Shown piece by piece: positions 11,279 to 18,799 of a DNA stretch of 63,345 bases. The position numbers and the translations under genes are program-made. Origin of the DNA: Candidatus Mediterraneibacter excrementavium (GTDB lineage Bacteria; Bacillota; Clostridia; Lachnospirales; Lachnospiraceae); the NCBI GenBank assembly GCA_019120275.1, contig DWVL01000055.1:1-63345 (forward strand). Direction: 5' to 3'. How positions within the stretch are numbered: position 1 is the first letter of the stretch; the number at the start of each line of letters is the position of its first letter. Below the pieces are notes generated by a model. The model worked only from the letters and a program-made list of their open reading frames with translations. It had not been told where the DNA came from and ran no database searches.

Positions 11279-11863
11279 ATGAGACTGATGATCGCGTCAG
11301 ATATACACGGGTCGGCCCTGTACTGCCGGCAGATGCTGGATGCATATGAGAGAGAAGGGGCGGACCGTCTGCTCCTGCTGGGGGATATTCTCTATCACGG
11401 ACCGAGGAACGACCTGCCGGAAGGCTATGCGCCGAAGGAAGTGATCGCCATGCTGAATCCGGTGAAGGATAATCTGCTCTGTGTCCGGGGAAACTGTGAT
11501 ACAGAGGTGGATCAGATGGTGCTTGACTTCCCGATCCTGGCGGATTACTGTTTCCTGGAACTGCCGGACGGGGCGGGCGGGACGTTTTCCGTCTTCGCCA
11601 CCCACGGGCATGTGCATCATCCGGCCAGCCTCCCGCCGCTCAAAGACGGCGATATCCTGCTGAACGGACATACGCATATCCCGGCGTGCGAGGAGATCAT
11701 GGACATGGACGGACATACATACCGTTACCTGAATCCGGGCTCGGTCTCCATCCCGAAGGAGGGATCGGCCCACAGCTATATGATCTTTGAGGACGGGACA
11801 TTTTACTGGAAAAATATGCAGGGGGAGGAATACAGACAATGGAAGACCGCTTCGCGCTCCTGA
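11279..11863 (+). CDS. yfcE: YfcE-type metallophosphodiesterase
   Basis: 194 aa. All metal-binding motifs of calcineurin-like phosphoesterases of the MJ0936/YfcE group are present: SDIHG near residue 7, LLGDILYHGPRN near 34, GNCD near 71, THGH near 107 and GHTH near 127. These enzymes hydrolyse phosphodiesters with two metal ions in the cytoplasm; the natural substrate is unknown. The 3' end overlaps the next gene by 25 bp, so the two are probably translated together. Confidence 0.85.
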   Translation: MRLMIASDIHGSALYCRQMLDAYEREGADRLLLLGDILYHGPRNDLPEGYAPKEVIAMLNPVKDNLLCVRGNCDTEVDQMVLDFPILADYCFLELPDGAGGTFSVFATHGHVHHPASLPPLKDGDILLNGHTHIPACEEIMDMDGHTYRYLNPGSVSIPKEGSAHSYMIFEDGTFYWKNMQGEEYRQWKTASRS

Positions 11864-12801
11864 TCGATGCGGACAATGTATCCGCGAAATACATCCAGCC
11901 GATCCTGGATGAACTTTCAAAATACGGAAATGTGACTTATAAGAGGATATACGGAGACTGGACACGGCCCAACAGCGCCAGCTGGAAGGAGGAACTGCTC
12001 CAGAACTCCATCACGCCGATCCAGCAGTTCAGCTATACCCACGGCAAGAACGCCACGGATTCGGCCATGATCATTGATGCCATGGACATGCTCTACACGA
12101 GCGAACTGGAAGGGTTCTGCCTGGTGTCCAGCGACAGCGACTTCACGCGGCTTGCCAGCCGGCTGAGGGAGAGCGGCAAGACGGTGATCGGCATGGGAGA
12201 GAATAAGACGCCGTCGCCCTTCAGAAAGGCGTGCGATATCTTCACTGAGCTGGAACTGCTGCTGGAAGACAGCACCATGGAGAAAGAGGAGCACGAGGAG
12301 AAGAGCGCTTCTCACGGAAGCCGGGGGAAGGAGAAGAAGCAGAGCGCTGTTTCTAAGGAACAGATCGAGGAGGCGGTTGTCCGGATCATCACGGAGAACC
12401 AGAATGACGACCGGGAGACCGGGCTGGGCGAGGTGGGAAGCCGTCTGGTCAAGCTTTATCCGGACTTTGACGTGCGCCGTTACGGATACAGCCTGCTGTC
12501 CAAGTTCCTGGAGACGCTGCCGAAGCTGAAACTGGACCAGACCGGCACCCAGGTGACGGTGTCCCTCTATGAGGACCGGAGCCGCAAGGAGATGCTGGAA
12601 GAGTTTATCATGGGCCAGATCAGAAGCGGCGGGAAATACGGGATATCCCTCAGTTCCCTGGGCAACCGGATCCGTCTGCAGTTCGGGGACTTTAAAGTAA
12701 GGGATTACGGGTATTCCCAGTTTAAACAGTATATCCAGAGCTTTCCGGGCGTGGAGCTTACGGACGACGGGGAGCGGACAAGGGCGGTTTACCGCGGCTG
12801 A
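11839..12801 (+). CDS. NYN-domain ribonuclease-like protein with two OST-HTH domains
   Basis: 320 aa. Residues 1-145 form a NYN (PIN-like) domain: LLIDADNVS near the start, DSAMIIDAMD in the middle, and the SSDSDFTRLA motif supply the acidic metal-binding residues expected in a nuclease. A charged linker (150-170) leads to two OST-HTH/LOTUS modules, at about 172-235 (ending near YGYSLLSKFLETLP) and about 252-318 (ending near YGYSQFKQYIQSFP). In eukaryotes OST-HTH domains bind RNA, and the architecture resembles LabA/MARF1-type proteins. A role in RNA turnover is inferred, not shown. Confidence 0.85.
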   Translation: MEDRFALLIDADNVSAKYIQPILDELSKYGNVTYKRIYGDWTRPNSASWKEELLQNSITPIQQFSYTHGKNATDSAMIIDAMDMLYTSELEGFCLVSSDSDFTRLASRLRESGKTVIGMGENKTPSPFRKACDIFTELELLLEDSTMEKEEHEEKSASHGSRGKEKKQSAVSKEQIEEAVVRIITENQNDDRETGLGEVGSRLVKLYPDFDVRRYGYSLLSKFLETLPKLKLDQTGTQVTVSLYEDRSRKEMLEEFIMGQIRSGGKYGISLSSLGNRIRLQFGDFKVRDYGYSQFKQYIQSFPGVELTDDGERTRAVYRG

Positions 12802-12824
12802 AAAAATAAAGAGTAATTTTAGAT

Positions 12825-14030
12825 ATGGAAGAACTACAGAAAATATTTGAAACGGTTTTAAATAAAGATTTCATCCGTGCGGTCATCAGCAACCCGCGGG
12901 AGAAAGGCGGGATCGTCAAAGTGAAGATCCGCCCGCTGAAACTGAAAGGGCAGCTGGCCTTTCAGTTTGAGTCTTTTACGGCGAAACAGGCGTTCCACAA
13001 AAATCTGGACCGTGATGCGGCAGTGCAGGAGCTGTCCGGCTGCGCCGGGGAGTTCCGCCAGATGCAGATCGAGACGGCGGATGCGGAGTATACGGTGCTG
13101 ATCAGTAAAAAAGGGAAGGCCACGATAAAGCGGAAGCAGCGCAGAGAGAAGGCGCAGGCGGCGGACCTGTCCCACAACCGGCGGAAGAGATACATTCTCG
13201 AAGAAGGGAAATTCGTGCCTTTTCTCCATGATCTCGGAGTGATGGCGGAGGACGGGAAGATCGTCCGGTCGCGGACGGACAAGTTCCGGCAGATCAACCG
13301 GTTCCTTGAGTTTATCGAGGATATCCTGCCGCAGCTTGACCGGGACAGGGAACTTACGATCCTTGACTTCGGGTGCGGAAAGTCGTATCTTACATTTGCC
13401 ATGTATTATTATCTGCATGAGCTGAAAGGTTATGATATCCGCATTGTCGGGCTGGATCTGAAAGAGGATGTGATCCGGCACTGAAGCCGGCTGGCAGAGC
13501 AGTACGGTTATGACAAGCTTACATTCCTTACCGGCGACATCGCGGATTATGACGGCGTGGATCAGGTGGATATGGTCGTCACGCTCCATGCCTGCGATAC
13601 GGCCACGGACTACGCGCTTGCCAAGGCGGTCGGCTGGAATGCGAAAGTGATCCTTTCGGTGCCGTGCTGCCAGCATGAACTGAATGCGCAGTTTTCTGCC
13701 AGTGGCGGGAGCGGAGACGGACTTCTGGCCCCGGTAATGGACTATGGACTTCTGCGGGAGCGGTTTGCCGCCCTTGTGACGGACGGCCTGCGCGCGAAAT
13801 ATCTGGAGCGCGCCGGGTATGAGACCCAGGTGCTGGAGTTCATTGATATGGAGCATACCCCGAAAAATATCCTGCTCCGCGCGGTGAAGAGAAACGGGGA
13901 TAAAAGAAAGAATACTGCCGCAGAAAGCGCAGCGGTGCGCAGGGCGGCGGATGATATCGTGAAATGTGAACAGTTTCTGCAGGCATCGCCTACACTGGGA
14001 CGCCTGCTTTCAGATATAGAGGGAGAATAA
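12825..14030 (+). pseudogene. SAM-dependent methyltransferase interrupted by an in-frame TGA
   Basis: One reading frame of 402 codons is broken by a single TGA at 13482-13484. The first part (residues 1-219) has a ferredoxin-like N-terminus and the SAM-binding motif LTILDFGCGKSYLTF. The second part continues in the same frame with TGDIADYDGVD and VVTLHACDTATD, followed by VPCCQHELN, so the two pieces make one class I methyltransferase of the Methyltransf_32 (PF13679) kind. The residue lost lies in VIRH-x-SRLAEQYGY. A one-base change from TGC or TGT would restore a cysteine. I see no convincing bacterial SECIS hairpin after the TGA, so a nonsense mutation or sequencing error is more likely than selenocysteine. 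The substrate is unknown. Confidence 0.8.
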
Positions 14031-14036
14031 ATCATA

Positions 14037-16475
14037 ATGAGGAATCGCATCATCAAAGCAGGGGTGCTGGCGGCAGTGTTTGTTCTTGCGCTTGTGGTCA
14101 GCAGCCTGCTTATCAACAGAGGAACAGACGACAAGATCGTAAATATGGGATCGCCCTCCCTGCCGCGTATTTCATTTTTCGTGGGAGATACAGAGGTGAA
14201 TCCCCTTCCGGGTTATACCCGGGACATGGATATTACCGCCATGCGGGATACGATCATTCCTCTGGGAACAGATGGCAGTCTCCGGATCCGGATCGGAGAC
14301 AGCGGTGATACGGTCGATTCGATCCGCTATGAAGTGTATTCGCTCGACGGTGAGGACCGGTATATAGAGGGGAAGGCGGATCTGCCGGAAGAGAACGGAC
14401 AGGCAGTGCTTGATATCGGAAACATCCTGTCGCCTGAGAACCGGGAGGCAGTGCTGAAGATCAGCCTTTCCATGGGAGAGGAGACGGCCGGTTATTATAC
14501 GAGGATTGCTTTGCCGGAGGATATTACGACAGCAGAATGTCTGGCATATGCCCAGTCCTTTCACACGGATGCACTGACGAAACAGAATACGGAAGAGATG
14601 GACAGCCACCTGGAGCCGGGGGAGGCGACGGACAATACGACATATCAGACGGTCAATATCCATTCCAATATTAATCATGTACAGTGGGGCGATCTTGCGC
14701 CGGAAGTGGTGGGAGATGTGGAATGGAGCATCAAGGAGAGCAATACTGTCTATACTTCGATCCTGGCAAACTATCAGGTATCATGCAAGGATGAGGACGG
14801 ACAGGCGGCGCTCTACAATGTCAGGGAATTTTTCCGTGTGCGTTCTCTTAAGGGAACCATTTATCTTCTGGACTATAACAGGGATATGGAGAGAGTATTC
14901 CGGGGAAATACAGATGAATTCAGTGAGAACGGGATCCTGTTCGGGATTGCGTCTGATGATATCCAGTACACTGCAAACAAGGATGAAACGATCGTGGCAT
15001 TCGTGCAGGAGAGAAACCTCTGGCTGTACAACGGGGAGAGCGGCGAACTGACACAAGTGTTCAGTTTCGCCGATCAGGAAGGCCGTGATATGCGCAGCAG
15101 GAATGATCAGCATGCCGTGCGCATTATCAGTATGGAAAACAACGGGGATCTGTCCTTTATGGTATACGGATATATGAACTGCGGCACTCATGAAGGAGAA
15201 GTGGGAGTCGGAGTCTATAATTTCAGTGCAGACAGTAATGTGATCGAAGAGCAGGCGTTTATACCGAGTACGAAATCCTATGCGATCGCAGCGGATGAGC
15301 TGGGGAAAATGGTTTATTATAACCACAGCGAGTCGCTGCTTTATGTGCTTGCCAGCGGTACGCTGTATCAGATCGATCTGGATAAAGAGGAACAGACGGT
15401 GCTTGCAGAGGAACTTACGGAAGAGCAGTATGCGGTTTCTGATGACGGGCATCAGGTGGCTTATCAGACACAGAATGATTCCGGAGCGAGCCGTCTTGTG
15501 GTTATGGATCTCCGGAGCGGCAGCAGTCAGAATGTGGATGCTGAAGGCGGTGAATCTCTCCGCCCGCTTGGATTTATCCACGGCGATTTTATTTTCGGAA
15601 GATATGATCCGGATGATTCCGGAGTGACAGTTGCAGGCGAAGAAATCTGTCCGATGTATGAGATTGAGATCCGGAATGAGGCGGGAGAAACGGAAGCGGA
15701 ATACAGCTTTGCCGACCAGGGGATCTATACGACGGATATCCTGATCCAGGACAATCAGATCACACTGGACCGTGTTTCCGGAGGCGGCGGCCAGTATCAG
15801 GCTGCTGCGCAGGAGTATATAACCAACAATCAGGAACGCAGCGACAGTACGATAACGCTGGGAACCTATTATACAGATCAGAATGAAACGCAGACGATGC
15901 TCAGCTTTGCCGACGGACTTCCGGATGTGGAGCCGGAATATATCAGACCGGGGCAGATCGTCTCTGGTGAACCGCTTACGGTTACGATCAGCGGAGGCAG
16001 CGAAAAAGAAGAATTCTATGTGTACGGTATGGGCGAACTGCTTGATATCTACGACAGAGCCGGATATGCCGTGCAGCGTGCAAGCGAAATATCGGCAGTC
16101 GTGATTTCATCCGAACAGGCCTATGTCTGGGAGAGCGGAAACCGGGATCTTGCGTATTCAACAGATGCGGCAGCTTTCCAGAAAAACAGCGGGGAATCAT
16201 CCATGGAGGCGTGTGAGAGATATATGGAGCAGTATAATGCGCATCAGATTGATCTGACAGGCTGCACGCTGGATCAGATGCTCTATGTGATCAACCGTGG
16301 CTGCCCGATGATCGCCATGACCGGTGCGGATCATGCGGTCCTGCTGACCGGTTATACAACAACGGACATCACGTATATTGATCCCGACGACGGACAGATC
16401 CATACTGTGGGCCAGGGAGATATGAAAGCTGCGGCAGAAGCAGCCGGAAATGTATTTATCGGTTATATAAAATAG
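14037..16475 (+). CDS. Exported beta-propeller protein with C39-like C-terminal domain
   Basis: 812 aa. An uncleaved signal anchor (residues about 8-26) directs the protein outside. The middle (about 230-560) is built of repeated short beta strands with motifs such as NLWLYNGESGEL, SLLYVLASGTLYQIDLD and LVVMDLRSGSS, suggesting a propeller. The C-terminus (about 640-812) contains MLYVINRGCPMIAMTGADHAVLLTGY followed by TYIDPDDGQ, which resembles the His-containing half of C39-like peptidase folds. No N-terminal catalytic QxxC box is obvious, so it may be a non-catalytic binding version. It sits 6 bp after the broken methyltransferase gene. Function is unknown. Confidence 0.7.
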   Translation: MRNRIIKAGVLAAVFVLALVVSSLLINRGTDDKIVNMGSPSLPRISFFVGDTEVNPLPGYTRDMDITAMRDTIIPLGTDGSLRIRIGDSGDTVDSIRYEVYSLDGEDRYIEGKADLPEENGQAVLDIGNILSPENREAVLKISLSMGEETAGYYTRIALPEDITTAECLAYAQSFHTDALTKQNTEEMDSHLEPGEATDNTTYQTVNIHSNINHVQWGDLAPEVVGDVEWSIKESNTVYTSILANYQVSCKDEDGQAALYNVREFFRVRSLKGTIYLLDYNRDMERVFRGNTDEFSENGILFGIASDDIQYTANKDETIVAFVQERNLWLYNGESGELTQVFSFADQEGRDMRSRNDQHAVRIISMENNGDLSFMVYGYMNCGTHEGEVGVGVYNFSADSNVIEEQAFIPSTKSYAIAADELGKMVYYNHSESLLYVLASGTLYQIDLDKEEQTVLAEELTEEQYAVSDDGHQVAYQTQNDSGASRLVVMDLRSGSSQNVDAEGGESLRPLGFIHGDFIFGRYDPDDSGVTVAGEEICPMYEIEIRNEAGETEAEYSFADQGIYTTDILIQDNQITLDRVSGGGGQYQAAAQEYITNNQERSDSTITLGTYYTDQNETQTMLSFADGLPDVEPEYIRPGQIVSGEPLTVTISGGSEKEEFYVYGMGELLDIYDRAGYAVQRASEISAVVISSEQAYVWESGNRDLAYSTDAAAFQKNSGESSMEACERYMEQYNAHQIDLTGCTLDQMLYVINRGCPMIAMTGADHAVLLTGYTTTDITYIDPDDGQIHTVGQGDMKAAAEAAGNVFIGYIK

Positions 16476-16511
16476 AAGAAAAGGGCAAGGCCCGGAACGG
16501 AAGAAAAAGGT

Positions 16512-17415
16512 ATGGAAATATTTTCAATGATCGTGTCTCTGTTGAGCGGAGTGGCGCTGTTCCTGTATGGAATGATGCTGATGGGGGACGCGCTGAAGCT
16601 GGTGGCAGGCAACAAACTGGAGGCGTTTCTCTATAAGATGACGAATACTCCTCTGAAAGGAGTTGCACTGGGGGCGGGCGTAACCTGCGTGATCCAGTCG
16701 TCCTCCGCGACGACAGTTATGGTGATCGGATTTGTGAATTCCATGATGATGAAACTCAGACAGGCGATCAGCATCATCATGGGCGCGAATATCGGAACGA
16801 GCATCACGGGATGGATCCTCTGTCTGTCTTATATCGACGGATCCAGCGGCATCGCGAAGATCCTGTCTACTGCAACGATCACGGCGGCCGTCGCTGTTGG
16901 TGGGATCATCCTCCGCATGTTCTGCAAAAGGTCAGTATATAAAAATGTGGGCAATATCATGCTCGGGTTCGCAATCCTGATGTTCGGGATGCAGACTATG
17001 AGCGGTGCGGTTGAACCGCTCAGAGAGAATGAAATCTTTATCAACATGCTGACGATGTTTTCCAATCCGCTGATGGGCATTCTTGTGGGTATCCTGTTTA
17101 CGGCGGTGATTGTGCGAGAATCTGAAACACAGTCATGTGATCCGGCTCAGCAACGGGACGTGCGGACTGGAGCAGGGAGCGGTCTTTAATGATATACTCA
17201 ACAGTTTCTCAAGGATTGCGGCTCACTGCGCGGGCGTGGCGGTTGCGCTGATGAAATCTGAAGAGAACGGGGATGACATCCACATCCATGATTCCCGGGT
17301 ATATGCCGGGAATGACCGTGAGTATCATGAATATTATGAAGAATACCACAGCAAATATAACATTACGGTAAGCGAAAGCCATATGCGGAGCATGGAGCCG
17401 GAGGAAGTTGAGTAG
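16512..17415 (+). pseudogene. Na+/phosphate cotransporter (NptA-like), internally deleted
   Basis: The first 200 residues (16512-17108) are the N-terminal half of a Na/Pi-cotransporter family protein, including the QSSSATT motif near residue 56 and GANIGTSITGWI near 97. At about 17107-17116 this jumps, with a frameshift, into the end of a PhoU-like domain (RENLKHSHV-type start, then GAVFNDILNSFSRIAAHC) that runs to 17415. Intact family members are near 550-600 aa with two QSSS repeats, so roughly 250-300 residues, including the second transport repeat, are missing. A working transporter is not expected. Confidence 0.82.
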
Positions 17416-17445
17416 AGGCTCAGATAAAATCGAATAAATCAGAAT

Positions 17446-17487
17446 GAAAAAAGCGGCAGACCGGATCGACCGGACTGCCGTTTTTTA
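17446..17487. terminator. Bidirectional terminator between nptA remnant and queT
   Basis: AAAAAAGCGGCAGACCGG and its complement CCGGACTGCCGTTTTTT enclose a short loop, giving a GC-rich stem with T-runs on both strands. It serves the convergent genes on each side. Confidence 0.88.
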
Positions 17488-17505
17488 ACATTATTGTATC
17501 GCAAT

Positions 17506-18006
17506 TTATGCTCTGTCAGCAAAGAGGATGCCTTTATATCTGACAAGCGCAGCATGCAGGATCAGTCCCAGGACTCCGCAGGAGATGATCTCGCCGATGC
17601 CTACGGTCAGCATCATAAACGGGATCGGAAGCGGTGTCATGTAGGCGTATTTCAGTACGAAAGGTACGATGACCGTGTTGGCGATGATGGGCGGAAGCGG
17701 AGCCAGGAAACGGCTGTGGTTCCGGAGCATCCATGTGAAGACCGCACCGATCAGGGTTGCCAGGCTTCCGAAGATGATGTCCGGAAGGACGCATCCGCCG
17801 AGGATGTTGCTGAGCAGGCATCCTAAAAATACGCCTGGGATTGCTGCGGGGGTAAATACCGGAAGAATCGTCAGCGCCTCGGATATCCGGACCTGCACTT
17901 CTCCGTAGCTGAATGATGCGCCGAGCAGGGTCAGCACAACGTAGATGGCGGCGATCATGGCCGCCTGTGCGATGAAACGCACGCGTGACTGTTGATCTTT
18001 CTTCAT
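17506..18006 (-). CDS. queT: Queuosine precursor transporter QueT
   Basis: 166 aa from the ATG at 18006, chosen because AAAGGAG precedes it; an upstream extension of the frame runs through the leader structure. Five to six hydrophobic helices are visible. The pattern FIAQAAMIAAIYVVLTLL and VRISEALTILPVFTPAAIPGVFLG is typical of the QueT (DUF988) S components of ECF transporters, which take up preQ1 or preQ0 for queuosine synthesis. No energising EcfAT genes are nearby, so a shared module is presumed. A structured leader lies directly upstream. Confidence 0.88.
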   Translation of the reverse strand: MKKDQQSRVRFIAQAAMIAAIYVVLTLLGASFSYGEVQVRISEALTILPVFTPAAIPGVFLGCLLSNILGGCVLPDIIFGSLATLIGAVFTWMLRNHSRFLAPLPPIIANTVIVPFVLKYAYMTPLPIPFMMLTVGIGEIISCGVLGLILHAALVRYKGILFADRA

Positions 18007-18011
18007 GATTC

Positions 18012-18127
18012 TGTTCTCCTTTAGTATTTTTTTAACGTGTGGAAGGTCTCGAACACACGGCACATTTTACGGCGGTGACCGCCGGCAGACCTTAAAAGAC
18101 CTTGGTTTTAGACGGGTCTGCAACGTG
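18012..18127 (-). promoter_or_regulatory. Structured queT leader, candidate preQ1 riboswitch
   Basis: On the minus strand the last leader hairpin has stem CGTGTG (18054-18059) with CACACG (18036-18041), a 12-nt loop containing GACCTT, then an A-rich tail running into the ribosome site AAAGGAG. This is the layout of a preQ1-I aptamer: stem, loop, A-rich tail, and loop bases (CCTT) able to pair with AAGG of the ribosome site. Upstream are CAGACC (18115-18120), two AAGGTCT copies (18097-18103 and 18086-18092) and a GGCGG-TCA-CCGCC hairpin (18071-18083). Both AAGGTCT copies could pair with AGACCTT in the aptamer loop. Class assignment is inference from layout and gene context. Confidence 0.55.
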
Positions 18128-18131
18128 GGAT

Positions 18132-18160
18132 AGTATAACACGGCAATAATACAAAATCAA
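18132..18160 (-). promoter_or_regulatory. Promoter of queT
   Basis: On the minus strand TTGATT (18155-18160) and TATACT (18132-18137) are 17 bp apart, leaving a leader of about 120 nt. Confidence 0.65.
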
Positions 18161-18294
18161 GAAAAGTACCAAAAAAGCACAAAATTGGAAAATAAAAGCG
18201 TTTTATCACGTGACGGACAGGCGGCTTAGAAGGCGATTCCGGCAGATACAGACAAGTGAAGTGGAAAAAGCCGCTCTGGGAATCGAACAAGTGG

Positions 18295-18323
18295 TTGCTG
18301 CCTATTGCCCGATGTGGTAGGAT
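18295..18323 (+). promoter_or_regulatory. Likely promoter of the small toxin gene
   Basis: TTGCTG (18295-18300) and TAGGAT (18318-18323) are 17 bp apart. The segment is repeated, less the toxin, at 18648-18708. Confidence 0.5.
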
Positions 18324-18362
18324 ATGGACAGGAACAATCGTGTTGCAGGGTGGCTGACCTCT
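18297..18362 (+). repeat. Direct repeat copy 1 (toxin promoter and mRNA start)
   Basis: This 66-bp segment ends in CAGGGTGGCTGACCTCT and matches 18648-18708 at most positions, including ATATGGACAGGAA and the last 17 bases. It carries the toxin promoter and the first part of its transcript. Confidence 0.75.
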
Positions 18363-18389
18363 ATTCTACATAGAATGGGGGTGGTGCTG

Positions 18390-18482
18390 ATGGACAAGAA
18401 ACCGTTTGATTTTAAAGATCTGATGGCATTTGGAATGTTCATTCTGGCATTGCTGACATTCGTTTTCACGTTTATCAGATGA
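18390..18482 (+). CDS. Holin-like type I toxin peptide
   Basis: 30 aa: a short charged N-terminus (MDKKPFDFKD) followed by one hydrophobic helix (LMAFGMFILALLTFVFTFI) and a final Arg. This is the pattern of the putative holin-like toxins (Hol-Tox/TxpA type), which insert in the membrane. GGGGGTGGTGCTG precedes the ATG. An in-frame ATG at 18375 exists but coincides with the ribosome site. An oppositely transcribed small RNA with its own promoter lies just downstream, as in txpA/ratA-type loci. Confidence 0.78.
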   Translation: MDKKPFDFKDLMAFGMFILALLTFVFTFIR

Positions 18483-18492
18483 TGTTATAAGC

Positions 18493-18589
18493 ATAGAAAA
18501 ACCACCCCGAAACTTTGACCGGTAGCAGGGTGGCATTTCTATTTACCATTTTGTGAGGTCAACCCCTTGTGGGCGGTTGTTCCTTTTGC
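18493..18589 (-). ncRNA. Antisense RNA antitoxin of the type I module
   Basis: Predicted from a strong minus-strand promoter (18596-18624) and a minus-strand terminator (CCACCCTGCT... paired with GGGTGG, 18502-18533, running into TTTTTC). The RNA of about 95 nt would overlap the 3' untranslated part of the toxin mRNA and block it. Its ends are inferred from the promoter and terminator. Confidence 0.65.
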
Positions 18590-18595
18590 ACCTTT

Positions 18596-18624
18596 AATAT
18601 AGCATATTCGGAATAGCGGTGCAA
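18596..18624 (-). promoter_or_regulatory. Promoter of the antisense RNA
   Basis: On the minus strand TTGCAC (18619-18624) and TATATT (18596-18601) are 17 bp apart. Confidence 0.7.
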
Positions 18625-18647
18625 GATATTACTTAGAATTTCCAGAG

Positions 18648-18708
18648 GCTGCCTGCTGTCCGATATGATATGGACAGGAATAATCGTGTCGCAGGGTGGC
18701 TGACCTCT
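18648..18708 (+). repeat. Direct repeat copy 2 (orphan toxin promoter segment)
   Basis: This 61-bp segment matches the promoter and mRNA start of the toxin module but no toxin frame follows; the sequence changes to unrelated DNA right after GACCTCT. It looks like the remnant of a second module, and it lies just upstream of the coaBC promoter. Confidence 0.7.
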
Positions 18709-18724
18709 GTTTTTTGTTTGCCGG

Positions 18725-18753
18725 TTGCGTTTTCCTGTTTTCTGCCCTATAAT
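18725..18753 (+). promoter_or_regulatory. Promoter of the coaBC-panT-coaX operon
   Basis: TTGCGT (18725-18730) and the perfect TATAAT (18748-18753) are 17 bp apart, 46 bp before coaBC. Confidence 0.7.
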
Positions 18754-18799
18754 AAACCCGGATCAGACAAGATAAGGCAAAGGAGAAAGGGGGCAGTTT

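Noticed and set aside
13482-13530. SECIS element for selenocysteine
   Set aside because: No stable stem with a GU-containing apical loop is visible at the usual distance after the TGA.
12858-13856. 332-aa minus-strand frame opposite the broken methyltransferase
   Set aside because: It has no start signals and no recognisable domain. The plus strand has SAM-binding motifs on both sides of the TGA.
18255-18300. T-arm-like sequence on the minus strand (TTCGATTC)
   Set aside because: The flanking bases do not form a T stem and no acceptor or anticodon arms are present, so it is not a tRNA.
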